This document shows positions 15,540-23,505 of a stretch of 32,129 nucleotides of DNA, in pieces; the stretch's first letter is position 1; every line of letters begins with the position of its first letter. The stretch spans positions 1 through 32,129 of the IMG/VR virus record IMGVR_UViG_3300007770_000056; one strand, given 5' to 3'. Origin of the DNA: a virus. Under the pieces are notes generated by a model. The model worked only from the letters and a program-made list of their open reading frames with translations, had not been told where the DNA came from and ran no database searches. The position numbers and the translations under genes were made by a program.

Positions 15540-17081
15540 TTAATCCTTATCTGCGTCCTTAATATCGTCATCGGTAACAGTTGACTTTGAATCCGCCAGT
15601 CCCAGGTCTTTGATCTGCTTCTCTTCCCGTGCAGACTGCTCAATATTCTGGTCAAAGTCCTCTCCGATAGCTGCCGCCTCTCCGGATCTGGTAGTCAGCC
15701 TCAGCGCCAGCCTCTCGCCTGCCGCCTTAGTCTCCTTGACCGGGTCAATCTGTCCCGGTGAAGGGCCGATCCATGTATTACCGAGATAAGCCTGGCGTAT
15801 GATCGGATCATCGAGAAAGCCTGGCGCCGCTACCCTGCCGCGCAATACCGCCTCTTCCATCCACGCCTCATACACCGGATCACAGAAATGGTTTACCAGC
15901 CACGATCTGCGGGTGCTGAACATCTTCCACGCCAGCAACATACTTGTCCTGGCCGCTGAATAGCTTTTCTGGAAGTGCTGCACCAGCACCTCAAACGGCA
16001 ACCCCAGCGCCGTACCTATCTGACGAAAAATAGCCTCTACAAACTGGTCAAAGTTCTGGTTAGGCCGTTTTGGATCTGCAAACTCTACACTCTCGCCATT
16101 TGCAAGCTTTACAAATGCACCCATGCCCATTTTATAGTCATCATCAGACGCTTTGCCACCTGTCTCTGTAGTTGGCTGGAACGGTGCCAGTCCTGTGTCT
16201 CCATCCGGAGATTTTACAAATACAGTGAAATACGAGTTGATAACCGCGCTCATGATTTCTGCATTTGTAAATTTACCCAGCTGCTTGAGTAATTCTGTGA
16301 CAGGCGCTAGATACGGCACACCCCTGGTCTGGTCCGGTCTTAACTTTTCATACACATGTATAATATTCCTGCGTCCGGACTTGGTAAATACGTCCCTTTT
16401 ATCCCATTTACGCGCATAAGGTGTCTTTACAGTGCCCGGATGTGTGGTGCTTATGTGATACCTTTTAGGCGCTCCAAATCTGTCCTTTTCAACACCGGCT
16501 GTCAGTTCTGTCTTATCCTGGGTGTCATTCTCATTGCGTACCCTGTCAGCCTCAATGAGTTGTATTTTCAGGCCGTATGGTGAAGTCGGACGCACCACAT
16601 TGGCCAGGAGTGCAAATACGTCGCCACTCTCAAGCGCAGAACGAAAGACCAGATTTGTGATATCGGCAAAATTGCCGCCTCTGTCCAGGGAACAATCAAG
16701 ATTATCCGCCCACGACTTCCACTCCCTCTCAGTGTTTCGCTGCCACTCCTCCGCCGGATCTTCATCCATACCGAGCACTTTCCTATCAATCCGGGACTGC
16801 ATCTTGAGACCGGAGCCCACCACATTGACACAATTTGTATTTATAGCACCGGTTGCAATAGGCTGGTTTCGTAACAAATCCCTGCTGCGTTCCCTTAGCG
16901 ATGCCAGATCAAACAACGTATCCGCATCAGCATCTCCTCCGCCAGGCTTCCACCCATGCGACTGCCTCCGCTTCCGAGACCCGCCATGATACGCCCCCGC
17001 CTGTGCCGATACCGTACCATTTAGCTCAAGTTTTCGGCGGACAAAATCTGGCAAGGCATTGGTATTTATTTGGGGTTTCAT
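15540..17081 (-). CDS. Portal protein, lambda gpB-type
   Basis: 513 aa. Residues ~55-215 hold the lambda-family portal signature: LRERSRDLLRNQPIATGAIN, VVGSGLKMQSRID, LDCSLDRGGNFADI, ALESGDVFALL, IQLIEADRV and RYHIS. Further on, ALGLPFEVLVQHFQKSYSAA and WLVNHFCDPVYEAWMEEAV are also typical. The portal forms the dodecameric ring through which DNA is packed. It overlaps the upstream 64-aa gene at ATGA, so the two are likely coupled. Confidence 0.92.
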   Translation of the reverse strand: MKPQINTNALPDFVRRKLELNGTVSAQAGAYHGGSRKRRQSHGWKPGGGDADADTLFDLASLRERSRDLLRNQPIATGAINTNCVNVVGSGLKMQSRIDRKVLGMDEDPAEEWQRNTEREWKSWADNLDCSLDRGGNFADITNLVFRSALESGDVFALLANVVRPTSPYGLKIQLIEADRVRNENDTQDKTELTAGVEKDRFGAPKRYHISTTHPGTVKTPYARKWDKRDVFTKSGRRNIIHVYEKLRPDQTRGVPYLAPVTELLKQLGKFTNAEIMSAVINSYFTVFVKSPDGDTGLAPFQPTTETGGKASDDDYKMGMGAFVKLANGESVEFADPKRPNQNFDQFVEAIFRQIGTALGLPFEVLVQHFQKSYSAARTSMLLAWKMFSTRRSWLVNHFCDPVYEAWMEEAVLRGRVAAPGFLDDPIIRQAYLGNTWIGPSPGQIDPVKETKAAGERLALRLTTRSGEAAAIGEDFDQNIEQSAREEKQIKDLGLADSKSTVTDDDIKDADKD

Positions 17082-17272
17082 TTATTTTTTTTCCTTTTGT
17101 TTTTAATCTTCACCATGTCGTCACATACGCCTTTATGGTTTATAGTGACGGCTTTTAAATTGCAGCAAGTCTGGTCTGTGACAAGGTTGTAACAATCCAT
17201 ATTAATACAATAAATCCTTGAGATCGGCTCAACACTATATCTCTCAGGCTGCATCTGTTTATCATCACTCAT
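17078..17272 (-). CDS. Small Cys-rich (probably zinc-binding) protein
   Basis: 64 aa with five cysteines: C22-x4-C27, C36-C37 and C50 (CINMDC, QTCCNLKAVTINHKGVCDD), then a basic tail (KIKNKRKKNK). The layout resembles DUF1540-type zinc-binding peptides. It is wedged between the connector and portal genes and overlaps the portal start by 4 nt. A role in head assembly or as a passenger gene is equally possible. Confidence 0.68.
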   Translation of the reverse strand: MSDDKQMQPERYSVEPISRIYCINMDCYNLVTDQTCCNLKAVTINHKGVCDDMVKIKNKRKKNK

Positions 17273-17286
17273 GGTTTTTTAACACC

Positions 17287-17490
17287 TCAATCATCCACCG
17301 GCGTAATGCCACTTACCTCTATCCCGCTATTTGTCTCCCTGGCCACTTCCGCCCTTAACTCTTTCCTGAACTCTCTAAGCTCCTTCAAGTCTTCTCTTGT
17401 GTAAGAACGCCCTCCAATGCTATATGATTTTCCTCTCATAACCATAGATATGGCTGTTTCGCACTCCGTCAATAAGCTGCTTGAACTCAT
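17287..17490 (-). CDS. gpW/DUF6148-like head-tail connector protein
   Basis: 67 aa: an N-terminal helix, then AISMVMRGKSYSIGGRSYTREDLKELREFRKEL split over a short beta hairpin and a long helix, the pattern of small gpW-like joiners that sit at the portal. It starts at an ATG overlapping the terminase stop (ATGA), so it is translated with the terminase. Position after the large terminase and before the portal matches lambda W. Confidence 0.75.
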   Translation of the reverse strand: MSSSSLLTECETAISMVMRGKSYSIGGRSYTREDLKELREFRKELRAEVARETNSGIEVSGITPVDD

Positions 17491-19358
17491 TCGACTCTCT
17501 CCCCTTCGTTAATCATCCGCCCACCGCTTGTCGTACTGGCCGCCTCCGGAGCCGACATTTTCCGCTGCTGTTCGGCCAATCCGTCCAGCATCTGTACGAT
17601 AGTAAGGTTCGGATACACGATAAAAGCCACAATGTTAAGCGCGGCTATGTTATAAACAAACAGGTCCAGCGCCTCGTTGCGCTCCCTGGTCTTTACCCAT
17701 TCAAATTTCTTAAACCCCTTGACGTATTTCGTTATCTTTTTCTCAGCCGTGAGCTGCTTAAAATACTCTTCGGTCAGCGTAGTAGGAAAGTGTATATAAC
17801 CTGGTCCTTGCTCTGATATAGTAAGCCGGTTAAATAGCAGGTCCTTCGCGGTATCCGTTCCAACCATGTAGAGATCTACCCCGTTTTTCTGCTTTGATGG
17901 TTTTCCGCTTATCGGCTGCCCGGCCAGGCTGGCGCCCTTGATTGCGTAGATGTTGCGACTTCCCCTCTCTTTTACGAAATCATACACCTCTTTAGTGTGA
18001 TGTCCGCCTGTGTCCACTGCCGTACAAACAATCCTCATAAGTCCGCGTTCATGGATATACGTCTTCAATAGAAATTCATCCAGATTCCTCCATACTGTCG
18101 GTAGGCCCGGAGATCCCTTGAGAAATTTAACCTCCAGAACATAAGACTCCTCAAACGACGCCCAGCCCACAGTCTTCACCTCCAGGCGGTCATCCTGTAC
18201 GTCAACCGCTGCCGTGATAAGCACAATATCAGAGTTGATCTGGTCAGGGAACTCCTCGCGCCTGTTATAAAGGCCGGTATACTCAACCTCCTTGCCCTGC
18301 GACTCCCATGTCTCCGCCAGAATAGTATTTGTCCACGTCTTCTGTAGCGGTTCACTCTTGAGCTTTTTGAATTTCAGGAAATCTTTTACAATTTCCTTCC
18401 ATGAGATCCAGCCGATAGGCGCATACAGGGCGTTTAAGTGAAAGCCCGGGCACTGACCGTCCTCCTGGTTCTCGGCGATCCATTCGCCTTTAGCCAGCAT
18501 CTCAGTTTTGTGACGCTCTTCGATAAGTGCAGCGCATGTATTACACATATAAGTAACATCGCCGATAAGGTTATACTTCTCGTCCCTCTCAAACTTTATA
18601 TTCTTCCAGGATAAAACCTGCTTAGTGCCGCAATGTGGACACGGCACGTTAAACCTGCGCTGATCACTCTGGTCGTACTCCCTTTCGATCAAAGACGCCC
18701 CTGTCTCTGTGGGAGATGATGGTATAAATACCTTGCGCCTGCTGCCGAAAGTAACCGTCCTTTTCTCTGCCAGTGATACGGGATCGCCCTCGCCCTCGAC
18801 GTCCAGGGGATATGCATCCACCTCGTCCAGTGCCAAATTCCTGACAGGCATCATGCGCAGGCCCGCCGCGCTGTTTGCACCTGTCAATACCACTATCCCG
18901 CCCGGATACTCTTTAGACAATACCGTGTTTCCGCTATCCTTCTCTCTGGCAGGGGTTATCCTCTCCTCCAGTACCGGTGTGTCTCTTATTGCGGGAGCAA
19001 GCCTCTGTTTAGAAAGCTTTTTTGCCATATCGACGGTAGGTTCTACTATGAGGAATGGTCCAGGACACAAGTGTATGCAATAACCCACCCAGTTAATGAT
19101 CAGCTGAGTTCCGGATATCTGCGACGGTTTCATGAGGACCACCCTGTTACACGGGTGCGCAGGGCTGAGACATTCCATTATTTCTTTCATAAACGGCACA
19201 CGGCTGGTCCTGTATCTACCAGGCTCCGCGCTTCCATCAGAAGAGAGGATCATGTGCTCGTCCGCCCACTCGTCTATGTTTAGTTTAGGGTCAAGCGCAA
19301 GCCCTGCCTCGAAAGCCTCTTTATAAACAACCTCAGCATTGTTGAGCATTGTCACCAT
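17487..19358 (-). CDS. Terminase large subunit, lambda gpA-type
   Basis: 623 aa, the packaging motor ATPase and nuclease. Walker A variant MKPSQISGTQ at ~76-85, Walker B LALDEVD at 175-181. A zinc knuckle is formed by CPHC (240-243) and CNTC (272-275). The nuclease domain begins around AAVDVQDDRLEV (383-394, Asp386 a likely metal ligand), continues with AVDTGGHHTKEVYDF and closes with ALDLFVYNIAALNI. The family makes cohesive ends in lambda. Its ATG follows directly on the TAA of the small subunit gene, as in a coupled pair. Confidence 0.93.
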   Translation of the reverse strand: MVTMLNNAEVVYKEAFEAGLALDPKLNIDEWADEHMILSSDGSAEPGRYRTSRVPFMKEIMECLSPAHPCNRVVLMKPSQISGTQLIINWVGYCIHLCPGPFLIVEPTVDMAKKLSKQRLAPAIRDTPVLEERITPAREKDSGNTVLSKEYPGGIVVLTGANSAAGLRMMPVRNLALDEVDAYPLDVEGEGDPVSLAEKRTVTFGSRRKVFIPSSPTETGASLIEREYDQSDQRRFNVPCPHCGTKQVLSWKNIKFERDEKYNLIGDVTYMCNTCAALIEERHKTEMLAKGEWIAENQEDGQCPGFHLNALYAPIGWISWKEIVKDFLKFKKLKSEPLQKTWTNTILAETWESQGKEVEYTGLYNRREEFPDQINSDIVLITAAVDVQDDRLEVKTVGWASFEESYVLEVKFLKGSPGLPTVWRNLDEFLLKTYIHERGLMRIVCTAVDTGGHHTKEVYDFVKERGSRNIYAIKGASLAGQPISGKPSKQKNGVDLYMVGTDTAKDLLFNRLTISEQGPGYIHFPTTLTEEYFKQLTAEKKITKYVKGFKKFEWVKTRERNEALDLFVYNIAALNIVAFIVYPNLTIVQMLDGLAEQQRKMSAPEAASTTSGGRMINEGERVE

Positions 19359-19874
19359 TTATTCGCTTTGTAATCCCTTTTCGATTTCGTCCGTAATGAT
19401 CTGCCTTACAACATTCTCGTCGTCCTCAGCTGCTACAAGTGCGGAGATCCTGTCGGGAATATTCAACATATTATCTCTCAGCTTCCTTGCCTCACTAAAC
19501 GCGGCAACCTCGACATCCTTTGCCTTCACCAACTCACCAGCTTTTTCCTGGTAACTCAACTCCAATAAGGATACTTGAATCCTCTTTTCATGGGTCTTTG
19601 CCTCACTAAAAGACGACTTTTTGCTGCTGCTCTTCTTTTTCTTGACCCCGATACCTTCCGGCATTGCATTTTCGATCTGCTTATCAGCCAGATCCGGGTC
19701 AATTTTGCCGGAGTCATCAAGCGTGATTGTCCCATTCTTTACCAGCCGCCCGATATACACCTTTGATACATCCTTCATGCGCGCATACTCCGCCTGAGAA
19801 ACAAGCCCCTCGTTCGGGTCCTTCTCCGCGATCGCTAACATGCCTTGGTCTGATTGTGTAGATGTATTACTCAT
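19359..19874 (-). CDS. Terminase small subunit (Nu1-like)
   Basis: 171 aa. The N-terminal SQAEYARMKDVSKVYIGRLV is a winged-helix DNA-binding segment; then a Lys/Ser-rich linker (KKKKSSSKKSS), a long helix with KRIQVSLLELSYQEKAGELV, and NMLNIPDRISALVAAEDDE, the assembly region typical of Nu1-like proteins. It recognises the packaging site and recruits the large subunit, whose gene follows without gap. The cos or pac site itself could not be located. Confidence 0.82.
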   Translation of the reverse strand: MSNTSTQSDQGMLAIAEKDPNEGLVSQAEYARMKDVSKVYIGRLVKNGTITLDDSGKIDPDLADKQIENAMPEGIGVKKKKSSSKKSSFSEAKTHEKRIQVSLLELSYQEKAGELVKAKDVEVAAFSEARKLRDNMLNIPDRISALVAAEDDENVVRQIITDEIEKGLQSE

Positions 19875-19876
19875 TA

Positions 19877-20491
19877 TTATTTCCGCTTCCTATCCAGCTG
19901 CTTCTTAAAATCAGCATCAAACACCGGCTGATAATTCTCAACAATCGTCTTATTAATAACCACTCTCACCTTCCGGCTGTTATATAATTGAGCCACACTC
20001 GGCCCCAGGAGCGATCGTCTTTTAGTAGCTTTATACGGCCGTCCGGATTTGCTTATCCTGGTAACGGTTCCCAGTGCCTTGTCCCGGAGAAAAACAAACT
20101 GCGGCTGTTGAATCCCGCCCTTTCTCCAGGACGATATAAAAGCCCTGCCGATCTTCTTTCTGACTTTTGAGACCCTTACCGAAACACCGCTCTTTAACTG
20201 CTTTGCCCCATACTTAAACAGGCCGCGCGCTCTCTTCCGGATAAATATAGTAAAAGTCGGATTCGGCTTCCTTGCATCAGCCCTGCGCAGGCTCACCAGA
20301 TTGCCCAGCTTCAAAGACCTGGACTTAATATTATAATTCGACGTAATAAACTTCCTGGCCGCAGTATTCGCCTTCCGGCCCACCTTATTAAGAGTACCGG
20401 CAGTCACCCTCTTCGTGATCCGCGGCAACTCGTCAATCGTCCTCTGCACCGACTTAACATCAAAATCCAACCTTACAAATTCATTCGCCAT
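19877..20491 (-). CDS. gpZ-like minor tail / tail completion protein
   Basis: 204 aa from the ATG at 20491 (MANEFVRLDFD); the frame continues upstream through a terminator hairpin and is unlikely to be translated there. The protein is very basic. ITKRVTAGTLNKVGRKANTA, then RKFITSNYNIKSRSLKLGNL, and a C-terminal VVINKTIVENYQPVFDADF match the prophage minor tail Z family. The gene lies ahead of the terminase genes, not in the usual head-tail junction slot. Confidence 0.75.
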   Translation of the reverse strand: MANEFVRLDFDVKSVQRTIDELPRITKRVTAGTLNKVGRKANTAARKFITSNYNIKSRSLKLGNLVSLRRADARKPNPTFTIFIRKRARGLFKYGAKQLKSGVSVRVSKVRKKIGRAFISSWRKGGIQQPQFVFLRDKALGTVTRISKSGRPYKATKRRSLLGPSVAQLYNSRKVRVVINKTIVENYQPVFDADFKKQLDRKRK

Positions 20492-20504
20492 AATTTCTTT
20501 ATAA

Positions 20505-20578
20505 GCCAATAAAAAAAGGCCGAGTCCATGTATCATCCCGGTGCGCACAACACACACCCGATACATCAACTCGGCCTT
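20505..20578 (-). terminator. Long terminator-like hairpin before the late operon
   Basis: On the minus strand AAGGCCGAGT pairs with ACTCGGCCTT (20569-20578 with 20516-20525), a 2x2 internal loop follows, then ATGTATC pairs with GATACAT (20560-20566 with 20528-20534), and a GGTG/CACC apex. Seven T follow the outer stem. It would stop early transcripts before the late genes unless antiterminated. No late-gene promoter is obvious after it. Confidence 0.75.
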
Positions 20579-20628
20579 CTATCAATCCCGCATACTGCCG
20601 GGGTATATAGGTTATCGAATTTTAAGAT

Positions 20629-20787
20629 TTAATTGTGGTACTTTGTACCTTCTACGCTTCTCGTTTCTCCTTGATTGATATTAATAACAACCTTGCCTTT
20701 ATAGTCTTTATCAATAAGCCCTATCTCTTTAAGCAAATCAGAAATACGCTTTTTCCAGCCAGTTTTTTTATCAATTTCGTCCGCCAT
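20629..20787 (-). CDS. Small hypothetical protein
   Basis: 52 aa from the ATG at 20787 (MADEIDKKTGWKKRISDLL); an in-frame GTG at 20820 would add 11 residues. Neither start has a clear ribosome site. It is an amphipathic helix with the ending GKVVININQGETRSVEG. The last part resembles the end of the small capsid-cluster gene at 12568. It is the last gene before the late terminator. Function is unknown. Confidence 0.55.
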   Translation of the reverse strand: MADEIDKKTGWKKRISDLLKEIGLIDKDYKGKVVININQGETRSVEGTKYHN

Positions 20788-20895
20788 ATTTTGATTTTGC
20801 TCTTTGCTGCTTTGTTTCACCGAGCATAACGAGTTTTTTGTAATTTGTCAATAATAATATTAGTAACGTAACAGAATATTTTTAGTGATACGGAT

Positions 20896-21069
20896 TTATA
20901 TAACCTCCTCAAAGCAAATCTCCCTATCTGTAGCGTTAAAGACCGCAACTATCAACTCAGACTGCACATTATTGCCTATATCCTCACAAGCAGCTTTGAA
21001 TTTCCGTATAGCAAGCTCAAGATCCTGCCTCGCTTCATTAAATTTCTTATACTTCAAAGGATCACTCAT
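20896..21069 (-). CDS. Small helical early protein
   Basis: 57 aa from the ATG at 21069, chosen because GGAGGGTTTTTT lies just before it; the same GGAGGGTTTTTTATGAGT start context precedes the gene at 25016. One long charged helix (DPLKYKKFNEARQDLELAIR) is followed by a hydrophobic segment and ends FEEVI. The longer frame to 21201 runs through palindromic leader sequence and is not credible. Function unknown. Confidence 0.65.
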   Translation of the reverse strand: MSDPLKYKKFNEARQDLELAIRKFKAACEDIGNNVQSELIVAVFNATDREICFEEVI

Positions 21070-21239
21070 AAAAAACCCTCCGTTCTTGTAGGTCCCGCGA
21101 TCGCCCTGGCGATCACCTCCCGGTGATCCGCACAGATCCTCGCGTAACGTAAACCTTTTAAAAACCTGCCACGCTTGCGAAAAAGCGCACTCGATTCGCA
21201 CCCGTGTAGCTTGTACCTGCCAAAGTACCTTTTTGTTTA
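21070..21239 (-). other. Structured non-coding leader with two overlapping palindromes
   Basis: This gap has no convincing gene. Two perfect inverted repeats overlap by GATC: GATCGCC-CT-GGCGATC (21099-21114) and GATCACC-TCCC-GGTGATC (21111-21128). A third weak hairpin, CGCTT-AAGCG, lies near 21170-21186, and GGTAC occurs twice near 21225-21239 on the minus strand. It could be operator or RNA structure before the 57-aa gene. Confidence 0.5.
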
Positions 21240-21590
21240 TTAAGTAGCAACGATTCCCCCCTGCTGATGCTGGGATTGAATACGCCTCAAGTCTTTAATT
21301 GATTTTAATGATTGTATAATAATATCAATTGCGGCCTCGTCGAAGCCGAATTCAACAATTACATTTTTAAGATACGCCTGGTGTGGTGGTAATTTCTTTG
21401 TTTTGTAGTCGGTATGAATCCGAAATACTATCCCTTCGCCGTGTATACCATTATCGGATATTTCTAAATGATAAGGACAACCATCTCTTGTTCTGTATTC
21501 TTGCTCAGCTTCTGCGTCTTCAAGTCCTGTAGAAAAAAAATAACCAGTATCTATCCTTTCGAAAAAAACATGATAATAATCTTCCATCAT
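21240..21590 (-). CDS. Hypothetical early protein
   Basis: 116 aa with a strong ribosome site (AAAGGAGG) and two adjacent ATG codons (21590 and 21587). The N-terminal half is strand-like (DYYHVFFERIDTGYFFSTGL, GIVFRIHTDYKTKKLPPH) and acidic. The C-terminal half is a helix ending in a Gln/His-rich tail. No domain is recognised. It is the first of a run of small genes with short gaps that form one early unit. Confidence 0.68.
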   Translation of the reverse strand: MMEDYYHVFFERIDTGYFFSTGLEDAEAEQEYRTRDGCPYHLEISDNGIHGEGIVFRIHTDYKTKKLPPHQAYLKNVIVEFGFDEAAIDIIIQSLKSIKDLRRIQSQHQQGGIVAT

Positions 21591-21600
21591 CCGCCTCCTT

Positions 21601-21765
21601 TCATCTCTGATACCCGAACGTCACAGTCGCCGTGATCGCCAGTGCTGATAGCCAGTAGCAGCTATTGGCCCAGCTTCCTTGACACGCCCATCTGATAGCA
21701 GCCATAAGATACAGGCTCATGATAATATAGTTAAATATCTTTGGATCTAGTATGTAATCAATCAC
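21601..21765 (-). CDS. Small membrane protein (GTG start)
   Basis: 54 aa: MIDYILDPKIFNYIIMSLYL, then MAAIRWACQGSWANSCYWLS and ALAITATVTFGYQR. It has two likely membrane helices around a Trp-rich turn, a pattern seen in small early phage membrane proteins. The GTG start overlaps the upstream gene by 8 nt and has AGGAGAGGG about 8 nt before it. Role unknown; membrane location is inferred from hydrophobicity. Confidence 0.7.
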   Translation of the reverse strand: MIDYILDPKIFNYIIMSLYLMAAIRWACQGSWANSCYWLSALAITATVTFGYQR

Positions 21766-22069
21766 CGAACACCCTCTCCTTTACCTGTCTCGACAGTTCT
21801 CTGAATCTCTTTTTGCCCTCTTCTGTCCTCACCGGAGTGGGCGGTGACGGTTTAAAATATTGAGGTTTATAATCCAGCCTGTCTTTCTTTGTAGCAACTG
21901 CCTTGCTTGCTGTGTTTGGCTTTGACTTCAGGTAATACTCAATCTGAGTTCTCGTTGTATTCCATAGCCCCGGCATCTTTAGCAGTCCTCTCAAATACTC
22001 TTCAGGCACCTGGTCAAAGCGTCTGCCCTTGTACCTCCCCATCCTCAATATTGGTATAGGAATGCTCAT
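21758..22069 (-). CDS. DUF3820-like small protein with C-terminal motif shared with its neighbour
   Basis: 103 aa. The N-terminus (MGRYKGRRFDQVPEEYLRGL, residues 10-29) matches the short FGKYKG--DVP-YL-WL domain of DUF3820-type proteins, found near exonuclease domains and in phage replication regions. The C-terminus has TPVRTEEGKKRFRELSRQ (78-95) and ends FGD, similar to the end of the upstream replication-like protein. The ATG overlaps the stop of that gene by 4 nt (ATGA). A helper of replication is the best guess. Confidence 0.68.
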   Translation of the reverse strand: MSIPIPILRMGRYKGRRFDQVPEEYLRGLLKMPGLWNTTRTQIEYYLKSKPNTASKAVATKKDRLDYKPQYFKPSPPTPVRTEEGKKRFRELSRQVKERVFGD

Positions 22070-22854
22070 GCCCTTTTCCTTCTCTTTCCGAATGCCTTGT
22101 CACCTGCATCGCTTAGCAATTTCGAGATATGCTTTGTGCCTGCTTCCGTCCTTATTGGCGTCTCAACAGGCTTCCAGTCTGACGGTGGGCGGTTGATCTC
22201 CGGTGGCTGCCGGTATTCATCCTCCCACCCCTTCTCGGTAAGCCACGTCGAGGGTTTGGGGATGAAGGATCTGCCGCTGTCGTTGTCAGGTCTCCACTCC
22301 ACCGAAGTCTTGGCTTTCTCGATTTTGGCCAATATCTTGGCTACGAGTAGCTCGTCCGGATCAAGTGAGTTCCACGCCTTTTCCGCTTTGCCCTTCGATT
22401 TCTTGTTCGGCCAGGCAGGCCAGAAAAGCTTCTCAAACCATTCCCCCTTTGCAATCCCCCTTATATCCTTATCCTTTTCTTTATCTTTATCCTTAAGGGT
22501 TTCAAAACCCTTTAGATACCCTTCCAAAAGGTTTAATTTTTTTAACTGACTGATGACAGGCTTATGAGGATTGCACGATTCTGACAATTCTCCATATTGA
22601 AACTCAATAAAATCAGGAATAAACCAGAGTTTTCCTCCGTTGATCTCCAGAAACTGCCCATCAAAAGCCTCTCTTGTCTCCTTTATATCTAACTCACCCC
22701 TGATATAATACTCAGCCGTCTCGAAATCTACCTCCCATACACCGGCATTGCTGCACCTGTCCCGGAGATATTCCCAAAAAGCTTTATGCACTGGGCTGAG
22801 CCTCCGAAACCACAACTTATCCCATTTATTAGTATCGGTAAATCTTTTGGCCAT
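22066..22854 (-). CDS. Replication initiator/helicase-loader-like protein
   Basis: 262 aa. The N-terminal ~115 residues form the winged-helix type DNA-binding domain of phage replication proteins (KLWFRRLSPVHKAFWEYLRD, NAGVWEVDFETAEYYI, LWFIPDFIEFQYG). A charged linker (KDKDKEKDKD) follows. The second domain (~138-215) has the common phage pattern FWPAWPNKKSKGKAEKAW, then FIPKPSTWLTEKGWEDEY. The end, TPIRTEAGTKHISKLL (232-247), recurs in the next gene. It would bind the origin and recruit the helicase. No origin repeats were seen within it. Confidence 0.75.
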   Translation of the reverse strand: MAKRFTDTNKWDKLWFRRLSPVHKAFWEYLRDRCSNAGVWEVDFETAEYYIRGELDIKETREAFDGQFLEINGGKLWFIPDFIEFQYGELSESCNPHKPVISQLKKLNLLEGYLKGFETLKDKDKEKDKDIRGIAKGEWFEKLFWPAWPNKKSKGKAEKAWNSLDPDELLVAKILAKIEKAKTSVEWRPDNDSGRSFIPKPSTWLTEKGWEDEYRQPPEINRPPSDWKPVETPIRTEAGTKHISKLLSDAGDKAFGKRRKRA

Positions 22855-22878
22855 AATCCCATATCAAATAACAATAAA

Positions 22879-23505
22879 CTAAAGCTCAACAAGAGCCGGA
22901 AGCTTTGCCACTGTGCCCGGATCTGAATTAACAACATACCTGCCGTTAGGCCGCGTCTGCTCCTCAGCATCCTGGCACCTGGCACATACGCGGTTATAAG
23001 GCCCGGTGCTCATAAACATGAGCTCACCCGGATAATTACTCTGTTCAGTGCACAACCTGCCCAGGCAAACCCTCAGCTGCATGTCTGCATCCGGACAGGG
23101 TATAGAGCCCTGGTACTGGTGCCCGTTCTGGTCCTTAAAATCATCCCTGAACTTCTCTGAATACCTCCTCTGTCTCTCTTTCTCGCACGCCGACTTCTCC
23201 CCTTCCACCTTGGATATGTGTATCTTTTGCAGCGGATGATCCGGGACAAAAGATTCAAGGCATATTTCACATTCCACCTCTGTCAATTTGTCTCCTTTTA
23301 CAAACCGGTTACCACTCCAGGTATACCCCTTGCTCTCCGCTGAAAGCCTTCTGCGGTTCAAAACCTGACACCTGGACAACTTCCGCTTGCCAGTTGCTTC
23401 GGTTACAGGATTAATACAAACCACCTGATTATGCGGTCCGGTGGCCGGCAGCGGCTCTTTGCAGATCCTACAAAGCTTTTTACCGCTATTTTTTATTATT
23501 GGCAT
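22879..23505 (-). CDS. Cys-rich multi-zinc-finger early protein
   Basis: 208 aa with three Cys clusters: C12/C15/C30/C46, C79/C82/C107 (with His96), and C147/C152/C174/C177. The first and last share TGPHNQVVC and TGPYNRVCARC, so they look like copies of one zinc-binding unit. The last unit resembles phage zinc-finger proteins ending in NRVC-RC. It starts inside the end of the C2H2 protein gene. A role in DNA or RNA binding is likely; the target is unknown. Confidence 0.7.
   Translation of the reverse strand: MPIIKNSGKKLCRICKEPLPATGPHNQVVCINPVTEATGKRKLSRCQVLNRRRLSAESKGYTWSGNRFVKGDKLTEVECEICLESFVPDHPLQKIHISKVEGEKSACEKERQRRYSEKFRDDFKDQNGHQYQGSIPCPDADMQLRVCLGRLCTEQSNYPGELMFMSTGPYNRVCARCQDAEEQTRPNGRYVVNSDPGTVAKLPALVEL

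Noticed and set aside
16522-16989. A 155-codon plus-strand frame opposite the portal gene
   Set aside because: Same reasons: fully antisense to a strong gene, low-complexity Ser-rich translation, no start signal.
20492-20569. A longer gpZ-like protein starting at 20569
   Set aside because: The extra codons run through the terminator hairpin; the family normally starts near the MANEF methionine.
21070-21239. A possible tRNA in the structured gap (GGTGCGAATC resembles a T-loop)
   Set aside because: No acceptor stem, anticodon arm or D-loop can be drawn around it.
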